A stretch of DNA of 64,000 nt from a virus: positions 1-64,000 of the IMG/VR virus record IMGVR_UViG_3300045973_000529; one strand, given 5' to 3'. Shown here in pieces: positions 15,966-25,827 of this stretch. Position numbers and translations under genes: made by a program. The notes beneath the pieces were generated by a model. The model had not been told where the DNA came from, did no database searches, and saw nothing but the letters and a program-made list of their open reading frames with translations. Each line of letters begins with the position of its first letter. Position 1 is the first letter of the stretch.

Positions 15966-18900
15966 TTAGGCGGCGACGGCCTTGATCACGGCGAAGTTCA
16001 GCACTGGGGCTTCAGCCACCGCGACCGCAGCTGGTGAGTACACGCTGATGTTGCAAGAACCAGCAGCCGTCGCAGTGACGCTGACGAAGTACACGCCAGT
16101 TGCCGTCTTGACTGAGGCGTGAACCACGTCAGTAGCAGCAATCGTCGAGTTGGTGAACGTGAACGTCGTGACCTGTCCCGCCGTGGTCGTTGTGCTGAAC
16201 AGCGTGATGCTGCCGCAGATCTTGTTCAGCGTAACGCCGGTCGTCCGGCTAGTAGCCTGAGCAGTAGCCGCACCACCAGCACCCGTTGAGTAACCAACAC
16301 CAGCAGTACCAGAGCTTGTGACGGCGCCGGTTGCTGTGATCGTGGTGAAGGCAGTTGTTGCCGACGTCACGATCGTGTTGCCACCAACCGTCCAGGTACC
16401 CGTCAGATCAACGCTTGCGTTGGATGCGAGATGACGGATCGATGCCAGTTCCACTGGCGAACCAGCGGTTGAAGCGCTTGTCAGGAACGAAATGGTCCTC
16501 GTCGTAGCCACCGAGGTAGCTGGCTTGAACACCATACCGAACTGGGTCGTTTCACCAGTGTAGTTCACCACTTGTGCAGCAGCAAAGCCAGTGTACGTTG
16601 TGGCACCACTGAAGGTAGCGATGCCCGCGACGTTCATGACACCACCGACGCTGAGTGTTGTACCAGCGCTAGCAGCATTGATCGAAACACCACCCAACGT
16701 GTTGATGGTCATCCGTGTCGTCAGCGCATTTGCAGTTGCAGAAGTAGCACCACCGGTTGGCGATGTCTGGAAGACAATCGAACCACCAGCGCCAGTACCC
16801 GTCGATTGACCACCAGCGATCGTCAGTGCAGCACCAGCGATGTCGGTGCCAGAACCAGCGGTACCACGCAGGGTACCAGCTGATGGAGTTGCACTTGACG
16901 AAGCATTACCAACAACCACGACACCAGTGGCGCCATCAATCACGAGACGTGTCGTTGCAGCAGCGGTGTTGCCAAACAACATGCTGTCATCTTGAGCAAC
17001 CAGAATACGCGCTTGTTCTGTACCAGCATTGCTGTAGAAGTTCAGGATTGAGATGTCATCAGCCGAACGACCGTAGATGCTGAGACCCAGACCGGATGTA
17101 GCGGTTGCTTGTACCTGCAAAGCTGAAGACGACGAGGTGGTCGTCAGACCAAGCAGCATACGACCAGCTGAGTCGAACCGAGCGCGTTCAGTGCTGGTAG
17201 CGGCGCCGTCGGCAGTCGTGTAGAACACAAGGCGACCTGGCATGTCGTTCGTGCCTGGTGTGCCATCAACTTCACCACGGATTTCGACTGATGGGATCGG
17301 ACCGGTGCCATCAGCACCGAACCAGGTCAGGTGACCAAGGCTATCGCCGCTGACAACTGCCGTGTTGGTGTTCACTGCAGTGCCACGTGTCTTGTAGAAG
17401 CGGTAGTTGCCGCCAGCAGTATCAGCAGAGTTGCGAGTAACCGAGACACCAGCGTTGTTGTCGATAGCTTCGACCTGCAGACGCATTGGCGCGGTAGATG
17501 TCAGAACACGCGAGGTACCCGTACCAATGGTGACTACGCCACCACTGTTGATGCGCATGCGTTCTGTCGGTGTAGCGCCACCAGCAGCAGTCGTGCTGAA
17601 CACAAGGCGACCTGGCATAACGTTTGCACCAACGGTGCCTTCAGCCATTGCCAGGATTTCAGCAGCATTCGTGCGAATGTCAGTGCCATCAGCACCAGAG
17701 AACGCGATACCACCAAGAGTATCACCAGTCGTCACAACCGTCACGGCACCATCAGCAGCGCCACGAGTGCGTGCCAAGTTGATGGTAGCACCGAGCTGTG
17801 CCGTTGCATTGTCGTTCCGAACGATCGTGATGCCAGAGTACTGGTTTGCCGACACCGTTTCGATGTTCACGATGTTGGTGGAACCAGAAGTGTTACCACC
17901 AGCAATCTCAACCGGACGAGGAGCAACGTCGCTGGCTGAACCAATAGTGACAAAGCCAAGACCGGTGATGCGCATCTTCTCGGAGAGTGATGCAGTTGCC
18001 GAAGTACCGAAGGTAAGATCACCCGTGCCAAGAGCATCAGTAGCGACTGACGTGATAGCGCTAAGGGTCACTCCGGCCAAGAAGTTTGTAGCAGTCGCGA
18101 AACTGATCTGAACACCCGTGCCAGTGGTGGTGCCCGCGTTGCGGAACATTGCGGCCAGGGTTGTGGAACCAGAGGTCGTGTTCTTGACGAGCAGCTTTTC
18201 GGTGCTGATCGGAGCAGTGTCATCACCAACAATCAGAGTACCACCAGAGGTGATACGACCCTTGAACGCGCCAGTACCAGAGAGTGCCGTGCTGAAGACC
18301 AGGTCACCGGAGCCAGTTGCATTCGTTGCGAGACCGGTGATGCCAGCCAGCGCAATAGGTGCAGTGCTGTTGGTGTTCGCCATCAGCGTCATTGTGGTGC
18401 CGGAACCCGAGGTCGTTCCAGTGTTTTGAATCGCGAGTGCAGTGGCTGTTGCGCCAGCATTTGAGTGCGTTGCGAGGATTCGCTCTGCACCCACTGCCGC
18501 TGTTGCGGTGCCACTGACGATGAACGTACCACCTGAGGTGAAGACGCCAAGGTTGTTCGTACCGTTGCGGAACACCATCAAGTTCGCGAAGGTCGCCGAG
18601 GTCGAACCGCCAAGCTGGATGTTCGGACCATTGTTCAGGTCAGAGCCACCCGAGAGCGACAGATAACCAGAGGTGTTGCCACGAGCAATCGTTGAGTTAC
18701 CACCACGTGACAGGGTGAGCTGTCCAAGGTGTGTGATGTCCCCGGTGGCACCATCCCAACGGGTACGCTCAATGTCATTCGTGCTGAAGATGAGAGGCGC
18801 AGAACGCACCACGTTCAAGATCACGCTGTTTGGGTCGATTGAGTGCGTATTGCCGCGGTGATACAGGTATGCGCCAACCGCAAAGGCTGTGCCGTTGTGC

Positions 18901-21900
18901 GAGAACATTTCCAGACCACCGAGGATGTCAGTGCCCGAAGATGCGGTGTTGTTCGTGCGCATGATAGCACGACCAGCGTCGAAGATTTCGATCTTGCGGT
19001 TTGCAGCTGCTGCGCCAATACCCAGACCAACGCTATCAACACGCATGCGTTCGCTGCCGTTCGTGTAGAACGTGATCGGATTTGCGCCAGATACGAATAC
19101 TGCGGCTTGGCTTGCACCAACAGAGTTCGCAGTACCGCGCATGATGACGCCAGCAGTGTCAGTGCCATTGCTCAATGTCAGGCGCGCATCAGCAGAAACA
19201 CCAGCATTGGCATTCGTCACCGTGACGCCAACATTCGCGTTCGCCGTCTTCGTGATGGCGAGGTCACCCGTCATCGTGTCACCAGTGATGTCAACGTACG
19301 TGCCGCCGAGGACCGACGCAAAGTTCAGATCCGTCAGGACCTTCTGCCATGCCGTCCAGGTTTCAACGTTTGGCGTGCCAGCCGTCCAGTTGCTGATCTT
19401 GCGGAAGTAGAAATCGGTGTTGCTCGTTGCGTTGTTCGAGAACAGCTGGAATGAACCCATTGCCGAAGCAGAGCTGGATGATGAACGACGAGCTTCAAGC
19501 GCGATACCAGCAGCCGTCTGGAAGTTCGTCGAACCAGTGGTGTTCGTCAACAGCAACAGACCAGGATTGCGTTCAGTGTTCGCGTCAACAACGTTGAAAG
19601 CATTCACAGAACCAGTGAACGAACCACCAGTGATGGTGCCAGTTGCAAAGATCGTGCCAGACGTCGTGACGTTACCTGTGCCAGCACGGATGTTGAACGT
19701 GTTGGTTGCCGTGCCTGGGTTGTAGATGTAGAAGCCAGAGTTGGTAGACGTACCAGTCGAACCGCGGTGCATGCGGATGATGGACTCATCGACAGACGTG
19801 GCTGGGAAGGCGTCAATGTCAACGAATGCCTGTGCAGCGTTTTGGTAACCTTCGATCGAGGCGCCACCAGTCGATGATGCCGCATTGAAGATACCATAGC
19901 CACCAGCAGTGATGGACGAAACACGGATGTTGCCAAGAACTTCCAGTGCATCAGCAGGAGCAGTTGAACCAGTGCCGATACCGACGAAGCCAGCGCTCGA
20001 GATGCGCATACGCTCCGTCATCGCACCACCAGTTGTCTCCGTAGCGAATACCAGATTGCCGCCAGCAGCAGCTTCGCGAACAGCGTAGATTGATGAGTTA
20101 CCACCGCCACCGCCAATGTCGAAGTACACTGATGGGCTGACGTGTCCATTGCTTGCACCATCGCGGTTCAGCACCAGACCTGGGATGACCGATGACGATG
20201 CAGCGGTGTTGTCACGGATGTAAGCGACACCTTGAGTTCCATGTGCAGTGCCGTTCACAGCAAGCTTCGCCACGAACGCCGTCGTACCGATTTGGACGTT
20301 GCCAGAAGCGTCGACACGCAGGCGCTCAGTGCCACCGGTACCGATCGCGAGGGTGTTCGCAATGTCAGCAGTGGTGAATGAGTACGATGGGGAGACTACT
20401 GAACCAGATGGTGCAGTGCCAGCGTCAAGTGACAGGGTCGGAACAGCAGTTGCCAGCGAGACAGAGACCTCGACGTGGTACGGCATCGTGTTCGCTGCGT
20501 GACCGAAGCGGAGGTACGAAATACCAGTTGCCGTGTCGTGGTACCACACAGTGCTGAAGGTACCGCCAATGGAGCCAGCAACGTCAGCGCCAACCTGCGA
20601 GTGCACGGTGAAGTACGAGTTTGCACCAGTTCCGCCGCCAGAGCGAACGACCTTGAACTCATGCCATCCACCATTCGTGCCAGTTGCGTCGCTCAGTGAG
20701 CGTTGATTTGCAACCCGAACCGTGCCAACCCAGCCGTTTGCCAGAGGACCAGGGAAGGTCAGGAGCAAACGCTTGCCTGCGACTGCATCAGCATTCGCAA
20801 GGGATTGAGTGAACGATGTGGTGGTGAATTGGCCTGCGGTGATGGAACCATCAGCGCTGATGCGCATACGTTCCACTGGAATCACAGTACCATCTGGTGA
20901 CGTGGAGAATACCAGACGACCTGGAACATCGCCAACACCAGGAGTGCCGTCAACGAAGGCAGTGATTTCGGCTGATGGGCCAATCAGTGTGGCACCATCG
21001 GCGCCACTGAACTTGATCGAACCCAGAGTGTCGTTGGCTTGCACGATTGTGACGGCACCAGCGGTGGTGCCACGCGACTTGCCGAGCGAGATGACTGGTT
21101 GCAATGAATCAGCAGTGTTGCGAACGATAGACAGACCAGCAGTGGTGCCACCTTCGAGCTGCATCATCCGGGAACCACCAGCAACTGACTGCAGAGTCGA
21201 CGTGCCGATGAGAACGTTACCAGCACTGTCAAGGCGCATGCGTTCTGTCAGAACACCACTCGTTGTGTCAGTGCTGATGACCAGATTGCCACCAGTACCA
21301 CCTTCACGAATCGTGTGCAGCGAAGCATTGCCGCCACCTGAACCGACGTCGAAGAACAGAGATGGCGAAGTGAAGCCAGTACCACCACCATCACGCTGCA
21401 GGGAGATACCTGGTTGCGCTGTGGCTGAAGCTGCCGTTGTGTCCTTGACGAACATGACACCGAATGTGCTGTTTGCCGCGGCATAAACGTTGATGCCAGG
21501 GGCGGTTGTAGCAGCCAGAGCAGCATTACCAACATTCAGACGACCAGCGCTGTCGATGCGAACGTGCTCAGTTGCTGAGACGAAACCATCAGCAGTGGTT
21601 GCAAACGACAAGCGACCTGGCATGTCGTCAGTACCTGGGGTGCCGTCAACCGATGCGAAGATCCGTGCCGTTTCGACGAACTTGGCACCATCGGAACCGA
21701 GGAAGTTCAGACCACCAACAGTGTCGCCGCTTGCAACGATAGTGTGGGTGCCGACTGCCGCGCCGCGCGACTTCGAGAAGAACGTGGCTGGGTAAGAGAC
21801 GTCAGCTTGCCAACGCGACAGACCGAGCGAAGAAGTTCCAACCGTGGCACCAGCAACTTGCAATGTTGGAGTGACCGATGTAACACCAACGCGAGTCGCG

Positions 21901-23990
21901 ACAGCACCATTTGCGCCGCCGGTTGATACCGACAAGACGCCACTGCTGTTCAACCGCATCTGCTCGGCGCCGTTGTTCACGAACAACAGACCCGTGAGCG
22001 CGGTGTCGATGCCACCGATGTACAGCAGATCAGACGCATTCAGACCGAAGAGACGAGTTCCGGCGGCGGCGACAGTCTTCGAACGCAGATACACAGCGTT
22101 GTCGAGGATCAGGTCACCAGACATTGTGTCGCCAGTGACGTTCACGTACTCACTGTCAACCAGCGCCGTGATGTCGCCAGCCACAACAGCTGTCGTGCCA
22201 GAGACGCGACCAAACGTGTCGACCGTGACCTTCTTGAAAGTGCCGGTGCCAGCATCAGTGACCGTTGCCAGATCGATGTTGTCAGCATTCACAACGATGC
22301 GAGCCGTCGAGGCGGTGCCAACGTTGAACGCGTTGCCTGATTGCGACAGACCTGCACCTGCAGTGTAAGAACCAGCAGCAGAGAACTGTACGAACGTGAT
22401 CGGGTCGGTACCAATCGTCGACACGGCAGCAGTTTGTGTCCAGCCAGTGTCAGCGTTGGTGGTACCAGAAGTGACGAACACGGCAGCAGAATTCACCTCG
22501 TCGATTGGAGCGGTGTTGTCGAAGTCGGTTGCACGTGTCCATGCGCCAGCTGCAACGACATAGACGCCGTTCTGCGAGGTAGTGGTCTGGTTCTTGACGA
22601 GAACGCGATCAGCTGCAACAACAGCAACGCCGTCGATCGTCTGGGTACCGGACAAGGTGATGTTCGCGGTCGTAGCGACCTTGACTGGGAGCTTCCAAGT
22701 CAGACCAAGCACCGCATTGTCGACGTAGTTCTTGGTGGCGAGATGCGCAGCAGCAGTTGGATCAACGCCAGTGACAGCATTGCTGAACGTCCAGGTACCA
22801 GCGACTGTTTCGTTCGAACCAAGGCGTGCAAGCAGAGCACCGTCAGTGATCTGCGATTCAGAGATCTGGATGGAGGTGTTTGATGCAGCGGTAACAAGAC
22901 CCTTTGCATTCACCGTGAAGGTGCCAACCGAGTTCGCGGTACCGAAAGTGCCAGTGGTTGCGTTCACCGTTGCGAGAGTCAGAGCACCCGTAGCATTCGC
23001 AGAGCCGTTGAACGAGGTCGTCCAAGTAGCGTCACCAGTAGCGCTGATCGAGCGAGCCGTGGCGAGTGCAGTAGCCGTGTCAGCATTGCCGACCAGGTCA
23101 CCAGTGATAGCGTTCGAGAATGTCCAGCTGCCAGCGACTGTTTCGTTTGCAGCGAGGCGAGCAAGCAGCGCGCCATCGGTGATCTGCGTTTCAGCGATCT
23201 GGATGCTGGTGTTCGTGACCGAAGTCACCAGACCCTTGGCATTGATGGTGGTGACTGGCACCGCAGAAGCAGAACCATAGGTGCCTGCGGTCGCGACAGT
23301 TGCGAGAGTCAGCGAGACTGAAGTGGTGCCTGAACCAGAAACATCACCAGAGAAGTTGATGTTCTGATTGGCTGTCAGATAGGTGTTCGTGTCGAGCGTC
23401 CAGGTGTTGGCAGCTGTCTTCTTTGCGTAGCCAGTTGTACCAGCCAGGCCAGCAATTGCTGTCAGATCACCATCGAGCGGTTGCGCATCAGTGATGCCGT
23501 AGCCGGTCAGTGTCGTTGGATTCGTGCCAGAAGTGACAAGACCCTTGGAGTTGATGGTGACCGAGCGGTATGTGCCAGCCGTTGCCACATCAGCGAGGGT
23601 CAGTGCATCAGTGCCACCATCGATCGTGCCGGTGACGTCACCAGTGATCGTGTACGTTGCTGAACCACCGCCTGAACCGATTGCATTCCACGACGAACCG
23701 TTGTAGGCGTACAGGCCTTCATCAATTCCGTTCGAGTCGAGGTAGTACAGATCGCCTGCGTTTGCGGTGGCCGGCAGCGATGCGCCAACTGGCGCAGTCA
23801 AGCTGTCCGAGGAAGCGATACGGTCCCAAGAGCCGTTGATGTATGCGTGCAGTCCCTTGACGGTGATTGCAGTGTCTGTCCGGAAGAACAGCTCGCCCTC
23901 ATCCGGTGACGTTGGGAAGGAGGTGCCAGAGGCAACAACCAAGTTGGAGATGTTTGAGCCTTGAGCGAGTTGGATGCCGTCAATACGCAT
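15966..23990 (-). CDS. Very large tail fibre (2,674 residues)
   Basis: The longest gene in the window. The start at 23990 (MRIDGIQLAQGSNISN) is preferred to an in-frame ATG eight codons upstream because GGGAAACACC directly precedes it, the same leader as at 30692. N-terminal FPTSPDEGELFFRTD matches the 1,525-residue fibre. The body contains at least four copies of a block of about 65 residues (xGADGxxxxxxAEIxAxVDGTPG, MPGRLVFSTTADG, ERMRIDSAG), several YVDITGDTMTGDL elements, and an STQFGMVFKP-type block shared with the fibre at 30717-35621. The C terminus (TSRTTGVTLNKICGSITL) is a typical fibre-tip beta domain. No S74 domain. Likely a long, trimeric receptor-contacting fibre. Confidence 0.85.
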   Translation of the reverse strand: MRIDGIQLAQGSNISNLVVASGTSFPTSPDEGELFFRTDTAITVKGLHAYINGSWDRIASSDSLTAPVGASLPATANAGDLYYLDSNGIDEGLYAYNGSSWNAIGSGGGSATYTITGDVTGTIDGGTDALTLADVATAGTYRSVTINSKGLVTSGTNPTTLTGYGITDAQPLDGDLTAIAGLAGTTGYAKKTAANTWTLDTNTYLTANQNINFSGDVSGSGTTSVSLTLATVATAGTYGSASAVPVTTINAKGLVTSVTNTSIQIAETQITDGALLARLAANETVAGSWTFSNAITGDLVGNADTATALATARSISATGDATWTTSFNGSANATGALTLATVNATTGTFGTANSVGTFTVNAKGLVTAASNTSIQISESQITDGALLARLGSNETVAGTWTFSNAVTGVDPTAAAHLATKNYVDNAVLGLTWKLPVKVATTANITLSGTQTIDGVAVVAADRVLVKNQTTTSQNGVYVVAAGAWTRATDFDNTAPIDEVNSAAVFVTSGTTNADTGWTQTAAVSTIGTDPITFVQFSAAGSYTAGAGLSQSGNAFNVGTASTARIVVNADNIDLATVTDAGTGTFKKVTVDTFGRVSGTTAVVAGDITALVDSEYVNVTGDTMSGDLILDNAVYLRSKTVAAAGTRLFGLNASDLLYIGGIDTALTGLLFVNNGAEQMRLNSSGVLSVSTGGANGAVATRVGVTSVTPTLQVAGATVGTSSLGLSRWQADVSYPATFFSKSRGAAVGTHTIVASGDTVGGLNFLGSDGAKFVETARIFASVDGTPGTDDMPGRLSFATTADGFVSATEHVRIDSAGRLNVGNAALAATTAPGINVYAAANSTFGVMFVKDTTAASATAQPGISLQRDGGGTGFTSPSLFFDVGSGGGNASLHTIREGGTGGNLVISTDTTSGVLTERMRLDSAGNVLIGTSTLQSVAGGSRMMQLEGGTTAGLSIVRNTADSLQPVISLGKSRGTTAGAVTIVQANDTLGSIKFSGADGATLIGPSAEITAFVDGTPGVGDVPGRLVFSTSPDGTVIPVERMRISADGSITAGQFTTTSFTQSLANADAVAGKRLLLTFPGPLANGWVGTVRVANQRSLSDATGTNGGWHEFKVVRSGGGTGANSYFTVHSQVGADVAGSIGGTFSTVWYHDTATGISYLRFGHAANTMPYHVEVSVSLATAVPTLSLDAGTAPSGSVVSPSYSFTTADIANTLAIGTGGTERLRVDASGNVQIGTTAFVAKLAVNGTAHGTQGVAYIRDNTAASSSVIPGLVLNRDGASNGHVSPSVYFDIGGGGGNSSIYAVREAAAGGNLVFATETTGGAMTERMRISSAGFVGIGTGSTAPADALEVLGNIRVSSITAGGYGIFNAASSTGGASIEGYQNAAQAFVDIDAFPATSVDESIIRMHRGSTGTSTNSGFYIYNPGTATNTFNIRAGTGNVTTSGTIFATGTITGGSFTGSVNAFNVVDANTERNPGLLLLTNTTGSTNFQTAAGIALEARRSSSSSASAMGSFQLFSNNATSNTDFYFRKISNWTAGTPNVETWTAWQKVLTDLNFASVLGGTYVDITGDTMTGDLAITKTANANVGVTVTNANAGVSADARLTLSNGTDTAGVIMRGTANSVGASQAAVFVSGANPITFYTNGSERMRVDSVGLGIGAAAANRKIEIFDAGRAIMRTNNTASSGTDILGGLEMFSHNGTAFAVGAYLYHRGNTHSIDPNSVILNVVRSAPLIFSTNDIERTRWDGATGDITHLGQLTLSRGGNSTIARGNTSGYLSLSGGSDLNNGPNIQLGGSTSATFANLMVFRNGTNNLGVFTSGGTFIVSGTATAAVGAERILATHSNAGATATALAIQNTGTTSGSGTTMTLMANTNSTAPIALAGITGLATNATGSGDLVFSTALSGTGAFKGRITSGGTLIVGDDTAPISTEKLLVKNTTSGSTTLAAMFRNAGTTTGTGVQISFATATNFLAGVTLSAITSVATDALGTGDLTFGTSATASLSEKMRITGLGFVTIGSASDVAPRPVEIAGGNTSGSTNIVNIETVSANQYSGITIVRNDNATAQLGATINLARTRGAADGAVTVVTTGDTLGGIAFSGADGTDIRTNAAEILAMAEGTVGANVMPGRLVFSTTAAGGATPTERMRINSGGVVTIGTGTSRVLTSTAPMRLQVEAIDNNAGVSVTRNSADTAGGNYRFYKTRGTAVNTNTAVVSGDSLGHLTWFGADGTGPIPSVEIRGEVDGTPGTNDMPGRLVFYTTADGAATSTERARFDSAGRMLLGLTTTSSSSALQVQATATSGLGLSIYGRSADDISILNFYSNAGTEQARILVAQDDSMLFGNTAAATTRLVIDGATGVVVVGNASSSATPSAGTLRGTAGSGTDIAGAALTIAGGQSTGTGAGGSIVFQTSPTGGATSATANALTTRMTINTLGGVSINAASAGTTLSVGGVMNVAGIATFSGATTYTGFAAAQVVNYTGETTQFGMVFKPATSVATTRTISFLTSASTAGSPVELASIRHLASNASVDLTGTWTVGGNTIVTSATTAFTTITATGAVTSSGTAGVGYSTGAGGAATAQATSRTTGVTLNKICGSITLFSTTTTAGQVTTFTFTNSTIAATDVVHASVKTATGVYFVSVTATAAGSCNISVYSPAAVAVAEAPVLNFAVIKAVAA

Positions 23991-24022
23991 GGTGTTTCCC
24001 TGAGGGTAGATCAATCGATGGG

Positions 24023-24030
24023 CTATTTAG
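24023..24030 (-). promoter_or_regulatory. Late promoter (CTAAATAG) for the 2,674-residue fibre
   Basis: Minus-strand CTAAATAGCCC, 33 bases before the ATG at 23990. It diverges from the + strand box at 24049-24056; the two cores are 18 bases apart. Confidence 0.75.
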
Positions 24031-24048
24031 TCCACCCCGTGCCGGCCC

Positions 24049-24056
24049 CTAAATAG
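24049..24056 (+). promoter_or_regulatory. Late promoter (CTAAATAG), + strand
   Basis: CCCCTAAATAGCTGG, 24 bases before the ATG at 24080. The only + strand copy in the window, forming a back-to-back pair with 24023-24030. Confidence 0.7.
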
Positions 24057-24079
24057 CTGGAACCACTCTTGGGAACACC

Positions 24080-24355
24080 ATGAAACTGTCAGAACTCTTT
24101 GAATCGGCAATGGCTGATGCACACCTGGACGCACAGGAAACGCTGATGCAGAAGTTCAGTCTTGGGGATCACGATGCGGAGGACGTACTCGCCTTTGTGC
24201 TCGGTGATTCTGATTGGGAGGATCTCAGCGATGAGGCACGCGAAAAGCTGAACAGTCACTACCAGAAGACTCTGCCATACGGCGGCAGCAAGGATGACTC
24301 TGCCAATCCAGCCGAGTTCACACGCACTGCTCTGAAGAAGGAACTGGCGCTGTGA
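24080..24355 (+). CDS. Hypothetical acidic protein, late expressed
   Basis: 91 residues, helical and acidic (LGDHDAEDVLAFVLGDSDWE). Starts MKLSELFESAM, resembling the leader-like N terminus of the next gene (MKLIELLCEG) and of the kinase-like gene at 54290 (MKVAQLLREE). Such short amphipathic N termini recur on late T4-like proteins. It overlaps the nucleotidyltransferase gene by four bases. Driven by the late promoter at 24049, so probably a virion or late protein. Function unknown. Confidence 0.65.
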   Translation: MKLSELFESAMADAHLDAQETLMQKFSLGDHDAEDVLAFVLGDSDWEDLSDEAREKLNSHYQKTLPYGGSKDDSANPAEFTRTALKKELAL

Positions 24356-25242
24356 AACTCATTGAGCTACTTTGCGAAGGTGGCAAGGCCACCGAGAAGC
24401 TTGGTACTGTCAGAGCGCGCAAAGAGGACTTCGATGCGGCCCTTGCCTTCGTGTCGAAGTACTCGGACATTGGGGTCGAGACTCTTCGGTCTCAACTGCT
24501 CGGTTCAGGCCGGCTAACGGCGGCGGGCAAGCAGGAAGACAGCGGAGACATCGACATTGCGATCGCTGAAGGCACTGTGGATCGAGACACTCTCGTCAAG
24601 CGGTTGACCAAGGCGACAGGGAATGCACCGCACGTGACTGGTGGTAGCACGTACTCTTTTGCCGTGCCGACCAGCAAGGGTCGAAAGGTTCAAGTCGATC
24701 TGATGCTGGTGCCGGACGTGAAGTGGGCGCTGTACAGTCATCACTCAGCTGAGGGCTCCAAGCACAAGAGCGGCGTTCGGAACGAACTGCTGCACTCAAC
24801 GCTGAAGTTCTCGATGGTGCCTGGTGAAGATGTCCGTGTCAAAGACGAGAACGGGAACGACATTGCCCGTGCTTCTCGCGCCTACAAGCTCGACAAGGGT
24901 GTGGAACGGATCTTCAAGATCGCTCCAGATCGCAAGGACGGCAAGGGTCGCGTCAAGAGCGTCGTGCACGCCACTCCTGATGAAGTTCGTGCAGTGCTCG
25001 GCAAGGAAGGTCGGCACGACAAGTTCAATCCTGAGGTCGACACAATCCGTGATCCAGACAAGTTCGCTGAGCTGCTCTTTGGCAAGGGTGCCAAGGCACA
25101 GAACACGATGAGCACCGAGCAGATGATCCAAATGATCAGCAAGTACCGCAAGAAGGACGCTGAGAAGATCTTTGCTGACGCGGTCAAGGGCATCGAGCGT
25201 CTGAAGTTCCCGGTTCCGGATGAGCTGAAGCAGTACGCGTAA
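24352..25242 (+). CDS. Nucleotidyltransferase-fold protein
   Basis: 296 residues. The N-terminal half has the DNA polymerase beta-type nucleotidyltransferase signature: GS at 51-52, SGDIDIAI with Asp66/Asp68, and a third acidic residue in VQVDLMLV (Asp116). The C-terminal half is basic and helical. Family members transfer NMPs to nucleic acids, proteins or small molecules; the substrate cannot be read here. Transcription from a late promoter next to the fibre genes suggests it acts late or is packaged, as for similar proteins annotated in other large myoviruses. Confidence 0.7.
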   Translation: MKLIELLCEGGKATEKLGTVRARKEDFDAALAFVSKYSDIGVETLRSQLLGSGRLTAAGKQEDSGDIDIAIAEGTVDRDTLVKRLTKATGNAPHVTGGSTYSFAVPTSKGRKVQVDLMLVPDVKWALYSHHSAEGSKHKSGVRNELLHSTLKFSMVPGEDVRVKDENGNDIARASRAYKLDKGVERIFKIAPDRKDGKGRVKSVVHATPDEVRAVLGKEGRHDKFNPEVDTIRDPDKFAELLFGKGAKAQNTMSTEQMIQMISKYRKKDAEKIFADAVKGIERLKFPVPDELKQYA

Positions 25243-25269
25243 CGGTCCTGTAACGGTGCCGGGATGGTG

Positions 25270-25275
25270 TACAAT
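25270..25275 (+). promoter_or_regulatory. Candidate sigma70-like promoter (-10 TACAAT)
   Basis: TACAAT followed by G, 23 bases before the ATG at 25299. Two direct GTAACGG repeats (25239-25245, 25250-25256) sit just upstream and may be a binding site. No canonical -35. Confidence 0.5.
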
Positions 25276-25298
25276 GTGAATACACTTCTGGAGAAGCA

Positions 25299-25574
25299 AT
25301 GGACCGCAAGACCGCCGCGTACTTCCGTGAATGCCCAGCCAAGCGTGGTCATGGTGCAGAGCGTAAAGCGCTGCTCACTGAACTGCTTGCCGAAGAGAAC
25401 ATGCACTGCCACATGATCATCATGACGATGACTGGCATGAGCCGCGAAGGCCGGCCCGAGTACCAGCCACCGCAGGAATGGCTCGACAAGCGCGCCGCCT
25501 GCGAAAAGCGGCTGGCGGAGCTGGAAGAAGCGCTCTCGAAGATCGTTGGTGAGCCGAAGCCGAGGCTCATGTGA
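25299..25574 (+). CDS. Hypothetical protein with C-terminal coiled coil
   Basis: 91 residues. A basic N terminus (DRKTAAYFRECPAKRGHGAE), a Met/His-rich middle (EENMHCHMIIMTMTGM) and a C-terminal Ala/Glu/Leu helix (KRLAELEEALSKIV) with coiled-coil character. Ribosome binding site CTGGAG. Overlaps the next gene by GTGA. No family recognised. Confidence 0.6.
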   Translation: MDRKTAAYFRECPAKRGHGAERKALLTELLAEENMHCHMIIMTMTGMSREGRPEYQPPQEWLDKRAACEKRLAELEEALSKIVGEPKPRLM

Positions 25575-25768
25575 GGATCCCTAGGGAGTTCATGGAGATA
25601 CTCAAGCCGTACCTGGATCGGGGTGTCATCACCTTGGAGCAGGGCGGCAAGCATCTGAGGTACCGGCGCCCGGATGGGCACAAGCTCCCGATTCCGGGAT
25701 CGCCTGGCGACTACCGCACCCTGGCAAACTTCAAATGCCAAGCTCGGAGGTTCCTGAAGGACCTCTGA
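25571..25768 (+). CDS. HicA/YcfA-like small protein
   Basis: 65 residues from a GTG that overlaps the upstream stop. An ATG at 25592 with AGGGAG before it is an equally good start and would give 58 residues. The sequence GGKHLRYRRPDGHKLPIPGSP followed by TLANFKCQARRFL has the strand-His-strand layout of the HicA/YcfA double-stranded-RNA-binding fold. No HicB partner lies beside it, so it is probably not a toxin-antitoxin pair. Moderate confidence in fold, low in role. Confidence 0.5.
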   Translation: MRIPREFMEILKPYLDRGVITLEQGGKHLRYRRPDGHKLPIPGSPGDYRTLANFKCQARRFLKDL

Positions 25769-25791
25769 CCACGCGGTGTAGAACCAATCAA

Positions 25792-25815
25792 CTCAGGGAC
25801 CGGAAGGTCCCTGAG
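25792..25815. terminator. Strong bidirectional hairpin at a convergent junction
   Basis: CTCAGGGACC, GGAA tetraloop, GGTCCCTGAG: a perfect 10-bp stem between + genes ending at 25768 and the minus Hint-fibre gene ending at 25828. The arms contain the same GGGACC/GGTCCC and CTCA/TGAG elements as the hairpin at the other convergent junction (6839-6865). Confidence 0.75.
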
Positions 25816-25827
25816 GCGCTTCTGGTG

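Noticed and set aside
8560-24014. Tandem repeats considered as a CRISPR array or non-coding satellite
   Set aside because: Repeats are in-frame protein modules of variable length with no constant direct repeat/spacer pattern.
25571-25768. HicA toxin of a toxin-antitoxin system
   Set aside because: No HicB-like antitoxin flanks it, and the upstream protein (25299) has no HicB or DNA-binding features.
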